DNA of 64,000 bases from contig NZ_CP160453.1 of assembly GCF_040744945.1 (NCBI RefSeq), positions 6,758,001 to 6,822,000 of the forward strand. Reading direction: 5' to 3'. The notes under the pieces were generated by a model. That model was not told the DNA's origin, did no database searches, and saw only the letters and a program-made list of their open reading frames with translations. This DNA is from Saccharothrix sp. HUAS TT1. GTDB lineage: Bacteria; Actinomycetota; Actinomycetes; Mycobacteriales; Pseudonocardiaceae. Within the stretch, counting starts at the first letter, position 1; each line of letters begins with the position of its first letter. The position numbers were made by a program, and so were the translations under genes. This document shows positions 57,319 to 64,000 of the stretch, piece by piece.

Positions 57319-57350
57319 TATCAACTGATAAGCCAGGCCGATAAGATCGG
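57319..57350. promoter_or_regulatory. LysR-type operator in the pcaF/lysR divergent promoter
   Basis: Two dyads lie side by side in the 85-bp gap: TATCAACTGATA (57319-57330), a TATCA/TGATA palindrome, and CCGATAAGATCGG (57338-57350), with arms CCGAT and ATCGG. This is the expected place for binding by the adjacent LysR regulator. Confidence 0.55.
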
Positions 57351-57355
57351 CCTTC

Positions 57356-58252
57356 ATGGAACTGCGGACGGTCCGGTACTTCCTCGCCCTGGTCGAGGAG
57401 CGGCACTTCGGCCGGGCCGCCGCGCGCTGCCACATCGCCCAGCCGGCGCTCTCCCAGCAGGTCAAGCAGCTGGAGGCCGAACTGGGCGCGCGGCTGTTCG
57501 AGCGCTCGACCCGGCGGGTCGAGGTCACCGAGGCGGGCGAGCGGTTCGCCGAGCACGCCCGCCGGATCGCGGACGCCGTCGACCGCGCCGTGGACGAGAT
57601 GGCCGCGCTCGCCGGCGGCTCGACGGGCCGGGTGTCGGTCGGCTTCGTCGGCACGGCGACCTACGACGTGCTGCCCCGCCTCTCCCACCTCGTCCGCACC
57701 CGCCACCCCGGTATCGACCTGCGCGTGCGCGGCGAACTGCTCACCCCCGAACTGCTCGGCGGGCTCGAAGCGGGCGAGTACGACCTGGCGCTCGTGCGGC
57801 CGTCCGCCCACGACCGCCCCTCGATCGCCCACGACCGGCTCCGCTCGGAACACCTCGTGGCCGTCCTGCCCGAGACGCACCCGCGGGCCGGGCAGCGGGA
57901 CGTGGACCTCGCCGACCTCGCGCGGGAGACGTTCGTGGTCCACCCGTCGGGCGAGCGGTCGGCGATGCACCGCTGCGTGCTGGACGCGTGCTCGCGCGCG
58001 GGCTTCGAGCCGAAGGTGCGCGAGGTCGGTGAGACCGCGACCCTCGCCGTCCTCGTCGCGGCGGGCGTCGGCGTGGCGCTGGTGCCCGAACCGGTCCGCA
58101 GCCTGGGCCTGCGCGGCGTGTCCTACGTGCCGCTGCGCGTTCCGGTGACCATCGACCTGCTGCTGGCCCGTTCGGCGGAGCGCGGCACGCCTGCCGTCGA
58201 GCGGGTCGCGCGGCTCATCAGGACCGCGACGTCGGACGCGCCCGACCCGTGA
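57356..58252 (+). CDS. LysR-family regulator of the beta-ketoadipate operon
   Basis: 298-aa LysR-type regulator. The N-terminal winged HTH (MELRTVRYFLALVEERHFGRAA through QPALSQQVKQLEAELGARLFERS) is followed by a periplasmic-binding-protein-like effector domain (about 90-290). It is divergent from pcaF, so it probably controls pcaFIJ in response to a pathway intermediate such as beta-ketoadipate or muconate. Ends 7 bp from the facing phosphatase gene. Confidence 0.92.
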   Translation: MELRTVRYFLALVEERHFGRAAARCHIAQPALSQQVKQLEAELGARLFERSTRRVEVTEAGERFAEHARRIADAVDRAVDEMAALAGGSTGRVSVGFVGTATYDVLPRLSHLVRTRHPGIDLRVRGELLTPELLGGLEAGEYDLALVRPSAHDRPSIAHDRLRSEHLVAVLPETHPRAGQRDVDLADLARETFVVHPSGERSAMHRCVLDACSRAGFEPKVREVGETATLAVLVAAGVGVALVPEPVRSLGLRGVSYVPLRVPVTIDLLLARSAERGTPAVERVARLIRTATSDAPDP

Positions 58253-58259
58253 GCACGGC

Positions 58260-59468
58260 TCAGGGGGTGTGCCGGATCGCCACCAGGGCGATGTCGTCGG
58301 TGGCGGGCCGGTCGCCGACCAGGGTGGCCATGACCCGGACGCAGGCCGCTTCCGGCGTGACCGGGGCCACCGCCTGCCGCAGCATCTCCAGCTGCTCGTC
58401 CAGGTCCAGTCCCCGGCGCTCCACCAGCCCGTCGGTGTACAGCGCGACCAGCGCGCCGGGCGGCAGGTCGACGCGGGTGGCCCGGCGGCCGGTGATGCCG
58501 AGGTCGTAGCCGATCGGCGGGCCGAGCGGGGCGTCGACGAACGCGGTCCCCCGGTCGGGCAGGGCGAGCACGGGCGGCAGGTGGCCGGCCAGCGCCAGGT
58601 CCATCCGCGACGTCGTCCTGTCGATGACCGCGTAGGCGACCGTGGCCATGGTGTGCGCCTCGAAGTGGCTGGCCTTGCGGTCGAGCTTGCCGAGCACGTC
58701 CGCCGGGTCGGCGAACTCCAGGGCGTAGGCGCGCAGCGCGCTGCGCAGCCGTCCCATGACGATCGCGGCCGGCAGCCCGTTGCCCACCACGTCGCCGATG
58801 ACCAGGCCGATGCGGTCGCCGGGCAGGGTGAACACGTCGTACCAGTCGCCGCCGACCCCGCTGTCGGTGCCGGGGACGTACCGGGCCGCCACCTCCCAAC
58901 CCGGAGCGGTGGGCAGGCGCCCGGGCAGCAGGCTGTCCTGGAGCGTGGCGGCGGCCGCGCGCTCGGACCGCGACCGGTGCACGTGCGCCGCCATCGCGAG
59001 CCGGTCGGCCACCAGCCGCAGCAGCTCGACCTCCTCGTCGCCGAACCGGCGGGCCGTGGTGCTGCCGACGTGCAGGACGCCGACCAGGTCGCCCTGGGCC
59101 ACCATCGGCACGCCCAGCATGGCGCGCAGCCCCCGCTCCCACAGCAGGGGGTTGATCACCGTCGACTCGTCCACGTGGTCGAGCTTCACGGGTTCGCGCA
59201 GCCGGGCCACCCGGCCGGCGAAGCCGGTGCCCACCGGGATGCGGGTGCCCTGGAAGACCTCTTCCTCCAGGCCGTAGGTCGCCTTGGCCACCAGGTGCTC
59301 ACCGCTGGGGTCGGACAGCAGGACGGTGGCGGTGTCCACCACCAACAGGTCCTTGACCTGCCACAACAGCACCTCGAAGAGCTTGTCGAGGTCCAGTTCG
59401 CGCAGCGTGCTGTCGGTGACCGCCTCCAACACCCGCAGCCGCGTCTCCGCGCTCCGCGCACCGCTCAT
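58260..59468 (-). CDS. GAF domain-PP2C (SpoIIE-type) phosphatase
   Basis: 402-aa protein with an N-terminal GAF sensor domain (about 15-175) and a C-terminal PP2C/SpoIIE-like serine phosphatase domain. Metal-binding acids are seen in GVGGDWYDVF and GDVVGNGLPAA, LYTDGLVERRG, and ATDDIALVAI. Such proteins commonly act on anti-sigma-factor antagonists in actinomycete stress signalling. ATG at 59468 (MSGARSAETRL) has a GGGG-rich ribosome site; a 44-residue upstream extension in the same frame is less likely. Confidence 0.9.
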   Translation of the reverse strand: MSGARSAETRLRVLEAVTDSTLRELDLDKLFEVLLWQVKDLLVVDTATVLLSDPSGEHLVAKATYGLEEEVFQGTRIPVGTGFAGRVARLREPVKLDHVDESTVINPLLWERGLRAMLGVPMVAQGDLVGVLHVGSTTARRFGDEEVELLRLVADRLAMAAHVHRSRSERAAAATLQDSLLPGRLPTAPGWEVAARYVPGTDSGVGGDWYDVFTLPGDRIGLVIGDVVGNGLPAAIVMGRLRSALRAYALEFADPADVLGKLDRKASHFEAHTMATVAYAVIDRTTSRMDLALAGHLPPVLALPDRGTAFVDAPLGPPIGYDLGITGRRATRVDLPPGALVALYTDGLVERRGLDLDEQLEMLRQAVAPVTPEAACVRVMATLVGDRPATDDIALVAIRHTP

Positions 59469-59677
59469 CCGCCAACCCCGTCCAAGCCCCGACCGTTCAC
59501 GCGGAGTGGACGGCACGAATACCCACGGGTGCCACACAGCCGACGTCCGAAAACACCAGCCTACCCCGCAACGGTAGTGCGCCGAACGAACCAACTCCAC
59601 CCGCCGCGCCGGGCCGGGCGACGATCGGCGTCTCGGAAACCGCGATCAGGCGGGCCGGTCCCGAGTACTTTGACCGC
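59469..59677. other. Divergent intergenic region between phosphatase and MOSC genes
   Basis: 209 bp without a gene. A -10-like TACTTT (59666-59671) ends 6 bp before the MOSC GTG, suggesting a leaderless transcript for that gene. No clear operator is seen. Confidence 0.35.
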
Positions 59678-60466
59678 GTGGCAACTGTTTCCGCGCTCGT
59701 GTCGTACCCGGTCAAGGGTTGTGGCGGGGTCGCCGTGGAACGGGCCGAGGTCACCACGACCGGCCTGCCCGACGACCGGCTGTTCGCGCCGGTCGGGCCG
59801 GACGGCGGGATCGTCTGGCAGGGCGAGGCGCCCCGGCTGGCCGCGGTCCGGGCGCGGTTGCTGGACTCGGGGGCGAAGCTGGCGCTGAGCGCGCCCGGCG
59901 CCGGTGAGCTGGTGCTGGACGTGACCGAGGACGGGCCGGGCCGACCGGTGGCGGTGGAGAAGTGGCCGGGGTCCGGGGTCGACCAGGGCGACGAGGTGGC
60001 GGGGTGGCTGTCCGACGCGATCCGCAAGCCCGTTCGCCTGGTCCGCGAGCCCGCGCGGGCGAACCGGGCCCGCGGCGGGTCCGACCCGACCGCGCTGCTG
60101 GTCCTCTCGCTGTCCACGCTGGAAGACCTGAACGCGCGGATCGCGGCGCGCGGCGCGGAGCCGGTGCCGATGGACCGGTTCCGGCCCAACGTCGTGATCA
60201 GCGGCTGGCCCGAGCCGCACACCGAGGACCGGGTGGCCCGGATGGCGGTCGGCGGCGTCGAGGTCGGCTTCGGCGAGCGGGCCATCCGCTGCGCGGTCAC
60301 CCTGGTGGACCAGACGACCGGGGTGCGCGTCGGCCCGGAGCCGCTGCGCACCCTGGCCGACTACCGCCGCGAACCCGGCGGCGTGAGCTTCGGCCTGAAG
60401 GCGGCCGTGCTCGCCCCCGGCCACGTCGCCGTGGGCGACGAGGTCACCGTCACCGCGTGGCGGTGA
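59678..60466 (+). CDS. MOSC-domain protein
   Basis: 262-aa protein with an N-terminal MOSC_N beta-barrel ([13 protein letters not shown]) and a C-terminal MOSC domain with the conserved cysteine Cys205 in [15 protein letters not shown], the residue expected to bind sulfur or the molybdenum cofactor. [10 protein letters not shown] is also typical. Related to YcbX/mARC-like proteins that reduce N-hydroxylated compounds. GTG at 59678 follows a -10-like box so closely that the mRNA is probably leaderless. Confidence 0.87.
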   Translation: MATVSALVSYPVKGCGGVAVERAEVTTTGLPDDRLFAPVGPDGGIVWQGEAPRLAAVRARLLDSGAKLALSAPGAGELVLDVTEDGPGRPVAVEKWPGSGVDQGDEVAGWLSDAIRKPVRLVREPARANRARGGSDPTALLVLSLSTLEDLNARIAARGAEPVPMDRFRPNVVISGWPEPHTEDRVARMAVGGVEVGFGERAIRCAVTLVDQTTGVRVGPEPLRTLADYRREPGGVSFGLKAAVLAPGHVAVGDEVTVTAWR

Positions 60467-60633
60467 CGACGCCGAGCGCCTTCCCGGCACCTCGACGTCC
60501 GGCGGTGCGCCACGCGGTGGGCCGGCACCGCGCCCGCCCTCGGGGCCGGGGCCCCGGCCCGACCGAGGTGTCATCCCGCCGGACTGCCTCTACGGTGGCA
60601 GGAGCAGGTGTGCCCGCGGTGTGGAGGATCTTC

Positions 60634-61719
60634 GTGGCTCAGACGGTTCGCGGTGTGGTGGCCAGGGGCAAGGGCGCCCCGGTCGAGGTGGTGGACGTGG
60701 TCGTCCCCGACCCCGGACCGGGCGAGGCGGTGGTGCGGGTGCAGGCGTGCGGCGTGTGCCACACCGACCTGCACTACCGGGAGGGCGGCATCAACGACGA
60801 GTTCCCGTTCCTGCTCGGCCACGAGGCCGCCGGGGTCGTGGAGCAGGTCGGCGAGGGCGTCACCGACGTCGCGCCGGGCGACTTCGTGGTGCTGAACTGG
60901 CGCGCCGTGTGCGGCGCCTGCCGGGCCTGCCGCAAGGGCAAGCCCTGGTACTGCTTCAACACCCACAACGCGTCCCAGCCCATGACGCTCGCCGACGGCA
61001 CGCCGCTCTCGCCCGCGCTGGGCATCGGCGCGTTCGCCGAGAAGACCCTCGTGCACGCGGGCCAGTGCACCAAGGTCGACCCGAACGCCTCCCCCGCCGT
61101 CGCCGGGCTGCTCGGCTGCGGCGTGATGGCCGGTTTCGGGGCCGCGGTCAACACGGGCAACGTCGGTCGCGGCGACAGCGTCGCCGTCATCGGCTGCGGC
61201 GGCGTCGGCTCGGCGGCCGTCGCGGGCGCGCGGATCGCCGGCGCGACCACGATCATCGCGATCGACCTCGACCCGCGGAAGCTGGAGTGGGCCCGCGGCC
61301 TGGGCGCGACGCACACCGTGGACGCCGGGTCCGACGACGTGGTCGCCAGGGTGAAGGAGCTGACCGGCGGTTTCGGCGCCGACGTCGTGATCGACGCGGT
61401 GGGCCGGCCGGAGACCTGGCAGCAGGCGTTCTACGCCCGCGACCTGGCCGGCACCGTCGTGCTGGTCGGCGTGCCGACCCCGGAGATGCGGCTGGAGATG
61501 CCGCTGATCGACCTGTTCTCGCACGGCGGCGCGCTCAAGTCCTCCTGGTACGGCGACTGCCTGCCGTCCCGCGACTTCCCGTACCTGATCGACCTGCACC
61601 GGCAGGGCCGGCTGGACCTCGACGCGTTCGTCACCGAGACCATCGCGCTCGACCAGGTCGAGGGGGCGTTCGCCAAGATGCACCACGGCGACGTGCTGCG
61701 CTCGGTGGTGCTGTTCTGA
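60634..61719 (+). CDS. S-(hydroxymethyl)mycothiol dehydrogenase (mycothiol-dependent formaldehyde dehydrogenase)
   Basis: Zinc-dependent medium-chain alcohol dehydrogenase, 361 aa, the family's length. Catalytic zinc ligands Cys42, His63-Glu64; structural zinc cysteines 93, 96, 99 and 107 ([15 protein letters not shown]); NAD loop GCGGVG near residue 190. The sequence is typical of AdhE2/MscR-type enzymes, which oxidise S-hydroxymethylmycothiol and reduce S-nitrosomycothiol. GTG at 60634 has GGAGGA 5 nt upstream. Its stop overlaps the start of the next gene (TGATG), the usual pairing with a metallo-beta-lactamase-fold protein. Confidence 0.9.
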   Translation: MAQTVRGVVARGKGAPVEVVDVVVPDPGPGEAVVRVQACGVCHTDLHYREGGINDEFPFLLGHEAAGVVEQVGEGVTDVAPGDFVVLNWRAVCGACRACRKGKPWYCFNTHNASQPMTLADGTPLSPALGIGAFAEKTLVHAGQCTKVDPNASPAVAGLLGCGVMAGFGAAVNTGNVGRGDSVAVIGCGGVGSAAVAGARIAGATTIIAIDLDPRKLEWARGLGATHTVDAGSDDVVARVKELTGGFGADVVIDAVGRPETWQQAFYARDLAGTVVLVGVPTPEMRLEMPLIDLFSHGGALKSSWYGDCLPSRDFPYLIDLHRQGRLDLDAFVTETIALDQVEGAFAKMHHGDVLRSVVLF

Positions 61720-62324
61720 TGGCCCGCGTCGACCACACCACGACCAGCGGCACGTTCAGCCTCGACGGGCAGACCTTCGACGTCGACAACAACGTCTGGG
61801 TGATCGGCGACGACGCCGAGTGCGTCGTCATCGACGCGCCCCACGACGTCGACGCCATCCTGGAGGTCGTGGCGGGCCGCGCGGTGCGGGCGATCCTCGC
61901 CACCCACGCCCACGACGACCACGTCCGCGTCGCGCCCGCCCTGGCCGACGCCACCGGCGCGCCCGTCCTGCTGCACCCCGACGACCTGGTGCTGTGGGAC
62001 CTCACCCACCCCGACCGCGAGCCGGACGGCGAGCTGGCCGACGGGCAGGTGGTCGAGGTCGCGGGCACGGAGCTGCACGTCCTGCACACACCGGGCCACG
62101 CCCCCGGCGCGTGCTGCTTCCACGTCCCGGACCTCAACGCGGTGTTCACCGGCGACACCCTGTTCCAGGGCGGCCCCGGCGCCACCGGCCGGTCCCACTC
62201 CGACCACGGGACCATCGTCCGCTCGATCACCACGCGGCTGCTGGTCCTGCCGCCCGACACCGTCGTCCACACCGGCCACGGCGCGGACACCACGATCGGG
62301 GCCGAGGCAGCGGCCCTCCGCTGA
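61719..62324 (+). CDS. Metallo-beta-lactamase-fold hydrolase paired with the mycothiol dehydrogenase
   Basis: 201-aa MBL-fold hydrolase with the metal motif THAHDDH (His63, His65, Asp67, His68), HTPGHAPG, GDTLFQGG and a final HTGHG. Start ATG overlaps the dehydrogenase TGA by one base. The same pair occurs in other mycothiol producers; the hydrolase probably cleaves S-formylmycothiol or a related thioester (inference from context). Confidence 0.88.
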   Translation: MARVDHTTTSGTFSLDGQTFDVDNNVWVIGDDAECVVIDAPHDVDAILEVVAGRAVRAILATHAHDDHVRVAPALADATGAPVLLHPDDLVLWDLTHPDREPDGELADGQVVEVAGTELHVLHTPGHAPGACCFHVPDLNAVFTGDTLFQGGPGATGRSHSDHGTIVRSITTRLLVLPPDTVVHTGHGADTTIGAEAAALR

Positions 62325-62416
62325 TCGGGGCGCGGGCGCGGCCGGTTAAGTCGATTGCGGTCCGCCCGGCCGGTGTCCCACGATGCACCCACCAACGGAC
62401 GAGCGGGGGACGGCAC

Positions 62417-62746
62417 GTGGTGGAGCACACCTACCGGGTCATGGTGCGCGGCAGGTTCACCGACCTCGACGACGCCGGCCGCGCGCGGCTGCTGGCCGAG
62501 GTCGAGCGGCACGGGGTGCTCACCAACGGCTTCTCCGAGCGGGGCGCGCTGTCCTACGACAAGTCCTTGGACTTCTTCAGCTTCCGCGTGCAGCTGCGCG
62601 CCGAGGTGGAGGCCACCGACCGGGCCGTGTGCGACCGCGCGCTGGCCCTCGCGTCCCGCGCCGTCGAGGAGTTCGGCGTGGACTTCCGCGACATGCGCGC
62701 CTCCGCCACCGACGTGGACCTGATCAAGGTCCGCCGCCCCCGGTAG
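62417..62746 (+). CDS. DUF6204-like protein
   Basis: 109-aa protein beginning VVEHTYRVMVRGRFTDLDD, with a SYDKSLDFFSFRVQL segment and ending in MRASATDVDLIKVRR, the pattern I associate with the actinobacterial DUF6204 family. Function unknown. GTG at 62417 has GGGGGA 6 nt upstream; a second GTG follows immediately. Confidence 0.75.
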   Translation: MVEHTYRVMVRGRFTDLDDAGRARLLAEVERHGVLTNGFSERGALSYDKSLDFFSFRVQLRAEVEATDRAVCDRALALASRAVEEFGVDFRDMRASATDVDLIKVRRPR

Positions 62747-62758
62747 TCCCCGGGCTCG

Positions 62759-63556
62759 TCAGACGTCGGTGAAGCACACCAGGGTGTTGCCGCCGTTGGC
62801 CACCAGCGACCAGTACCGGCGCGCGTCGTGGGGACCGGTGCGGCAGTGCTCGGCACCGGCGCCGGGTGGCGCGCGGTACACGGCGGCGATGATGAGCACC
62901 TTGTTGTACGGGACGGGAACCCGGGTGGCGTGGCAGTCCACCGCTGTGGAAGTCCCGATGGTCGAACCGCTGTCCCCGGACCACACGGCGAGCACGCAGT
63001 GGTCCCGCACCCACACGCGGTCGAGGCACAGGGTCGTGGTGTTGCCGGTGATGGCCGAGTGGTGGCTCCACCCGTCCTCCCCGACGCCCGTCGGGCACGA
63101 CGCGCTGCCGGTGGAGGTCACCCGGAAGACCCCGGCCAGGTAGCTGTCGCAGGGCACCGGGGCGGGCGGGACGGAAGGTGTCCAGTCGCTGCCGACCCGG
63201 TACACCGGCAGGCACACCCCCGGCTGGACCGCCCGGAACGCGTCCTCCACCGGGTCGGTCGGTTCCGGCTCGGGCACCGGCTCGGGCTCGGGCACCGGCG
63301 CCGCCCCGGTCTCCTCGCTGCCCGGGTCGCTGTCGACCTCGCTGTCGACCTCGGGAGCGGAGTCGGGGTCGAAGTCGGGCACGGGCAGTTCCCCGAGGTC
63401 GAACGGCTCCTCGGCGTCGTCGGTGGCGCTGACCGACGCCGAGCCGTGGGCCGGCGCGTCGTCGCGGTCGGGCCCGTTCCGCCGACCGCACCCCACCAGC
63501 ACCACGGCCAGGAGCGGCCAGACGAGCCAGGCCGGCCGGATCGGGTTGCCCTTCAT
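62759..63556 (-). CDS. Secreted lipoprotein, LppU-like
   Basis: 265-aa predicted lipoprotein. A basic N-terminus and a hydrophobic stretch end in the lipobox LVGC (Cys23). A long Asp/Glu/Pro-rich linker (about 45-105) contains the PEPEPVPEPEP repeats. A C-terminal globular domain follows with about seven cysteines likely forming disulfides (for example VCLPVY, VPCDSYL, LCLDRVWVRDHC), similar to LppU/SCO3897-type domains. ATG at 63556 has a GGAGGAGTG ribosome site and overlaps the upstream TPR gene's TGA by 4 bp, so the two are coupled. Role unknown. Confidence 0.8.
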   Translation of the reverse strand: MKGNPIRPAWLVWPLLAVVLVGCGRRNGPDRDDAPAHGSASVSATDDAEEPFDLGELPVPDFDPDSAPEVDSEVDSDPGSEETGAAPVPEPEPVPEPEPTDPVEDAFRAVQPGVCLPVYRVGSDWTPSVPPAPVPCDSYLAGVFRVTSTGSASCPTGVGEDGWSHHSAITGNTTTLCLDRVWVRDHCVLAVWSGDSGSTIGTSTAVDCHATRVPVPYNKVLIIAAVYRAPPGAGAEHCRTGPHDARRYWSLVANGGNTLVCFTDV

Positions 63557-64000
63557 CCCACTCCTCCGAATTCGTGGCGCAGCAGACCGGCTTCCGGTTC
63601 ACGCCCGAGCGCGCGGAGCACCTTGCCGAGCGTTGTCGCGGCGGTGCGCAGGGGAACGGCGAACGTCTCGGGCTCCGTCGCGGCCAGCTCCCGGTAGAGG
63701 GCGAGTGCCCGGCTGCCCGCGAGCGCGGCGTTCTCCAGGTCGGCGGACAGCAGGTCCCGCACCACGGCGTAGCCCCACAGCGCGCCGGCCAGGTCGGCGC
63801 GGGCGCCGTCCTCGGCCGACTCGACCGCGCGGTGCGAGTACCGCAGCGCTTCGTCCTGCCGCCTGCCCGTGGCGAGCCGCACGGCGTGGGTGACGAGGGC
63901 CCTCGTCCACCCGGAGGAGTGGGCGGCGCGGTTGGCCTCGACCAGTTCGCCGACGAGCCCGACCGCGCGTTCCGACACCACCAGCGCTTCGTCGAGCCGC
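63553..64000 (-). CDS. TPR-repeat protein (N-terminus beyond window)
   Basis: C-terminal 148 residues of a protein made of tetratricopeptide-like helical pairs (RLDEALVVSERAVGLVGEL, DEALRYSHRAVESAEDG, AALAGSRALALYREL). No start lies inside the window on this strand. Co-translated with the lipoprotein gene through a 4-bp overlap. Confidence 0.7.
   Translation of the reverse strand, partial: RLDEALVVSERAVGLVGELVEANRAAHSSGWTRALVTHAVRLATGRRQDEALRYSHRAVESAEDGARADLAGALWGYAVVRDLLSADLENAALAGSRALALYRELAATEPETFAVPLRTAATTLGKVLRALGREPEAGLLRHEFGGVG

Overview
The window looks like chromosomal DNA of a high-G+C, mycothiol-making actinomycete. The evidence is very strong G/C bias at third codon positions, frequent GTG starts, modular type I PKS genes, an AfsR/SARP-type regulator and a mycothiol-dependent formaldehyde dehydrogenase. 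The proteins look most like those of Pseudonocardiales (the Saccharothrix/Lentzea/Actinosynnema kind), but that placement is inference.

Bases 1-48.9 kb are one biosynthetic gene cluster, still open at the left edge. It holds (i) an assembly line on the minus strand, running from 24269 down to 1057: three PKS proteins with a KSQ loading module, four extension modules and a terminal thioesterase, followed by a truncated flavin monooxygenase; (ii) control and export: a LuxR-type LAL regulator, a 14-helix MFS exporter and a divergent large AfsR/SARP-type regulator; (iii) an amino-acid subcluster (32965-38748): a KAS III-like protein with Ser in place of Cys, a free carrier protein, a radical-SAM aminomutase-like enzyme, an aminotransferase and a free-standing adenylation domain; (iv) a seven-gene minus-strand operon (46865 to 38977): crotonyl-CoA carboxylase/reductase, KAS III, 3-hydroxyacyl-CoA dehydrogenase, acyl-CoA dehydrogenase-like protein, two P450s and a SnoaL-like protein; (v) a divergent acyl-CoA carboxylase beta subunit with a small downstream gene.

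Reading the PKS domains and the two matching pairs of docking domains gives this order: acetyl starter; two malonyl extensions each with KR and DH (a hexa-2,4-dienoyl chain); a malonyl extension whose KR has lost its catalytic residues; then an extension by an AT with a VASH motif, again with a dead KR, and TE release. The expected chain is a dienyl 3,5-dioxo thioester with an alkyl branch at C2. It could close to a 4-hydroxy-3-alkyl-6-pentadienyl-2-pyrone or a related ring. The CCR/KAS III/dehydrogenase operon suggests that the branch comes from a custom alkylmalonyl-CoA. The amino-acid subcluster cannot supply the starter, because a KSQ loading module is present, so it more likely makes a (beta-)aminoacyl group that is added separately. 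All of this is prediction from sequence.

AGGGGT-type heptamers, paired or tripled at 11-bp steps in three of four promoter regions, lie about 20-23 bp upstream of -10-like boxes in front of the first PKS gene, the CCR operon and the carboxylase gene. A weaker version precedes the KAS III-like gene. This points to shared control by one cluster regulator. Strong hairpins mark the ends of most transcription units.

From 49 kb onward the genes are ordinary chromosomal ones: a zinc-ribbon protein, a nucleotidyl-cyclase-like protein, a NarL-type two-component system, small uncharacterised proteins, a GlsB/YeaQ membrane protein, the beta-ketoadipate end pathway (PcaF, PcaI, PcaJ) with a LysR regulator, a GAF-PP2C phosphatase, a MOSC protein, the mycothiol-dependent dehydrogenase with its metallo-beta-lactamase-fold partner, a DUF6204 protein, a lipoprotein and a truncated TPR protein. 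No tRNA, rRNA, CRISPR array, insertion sequence or integrase was seen.
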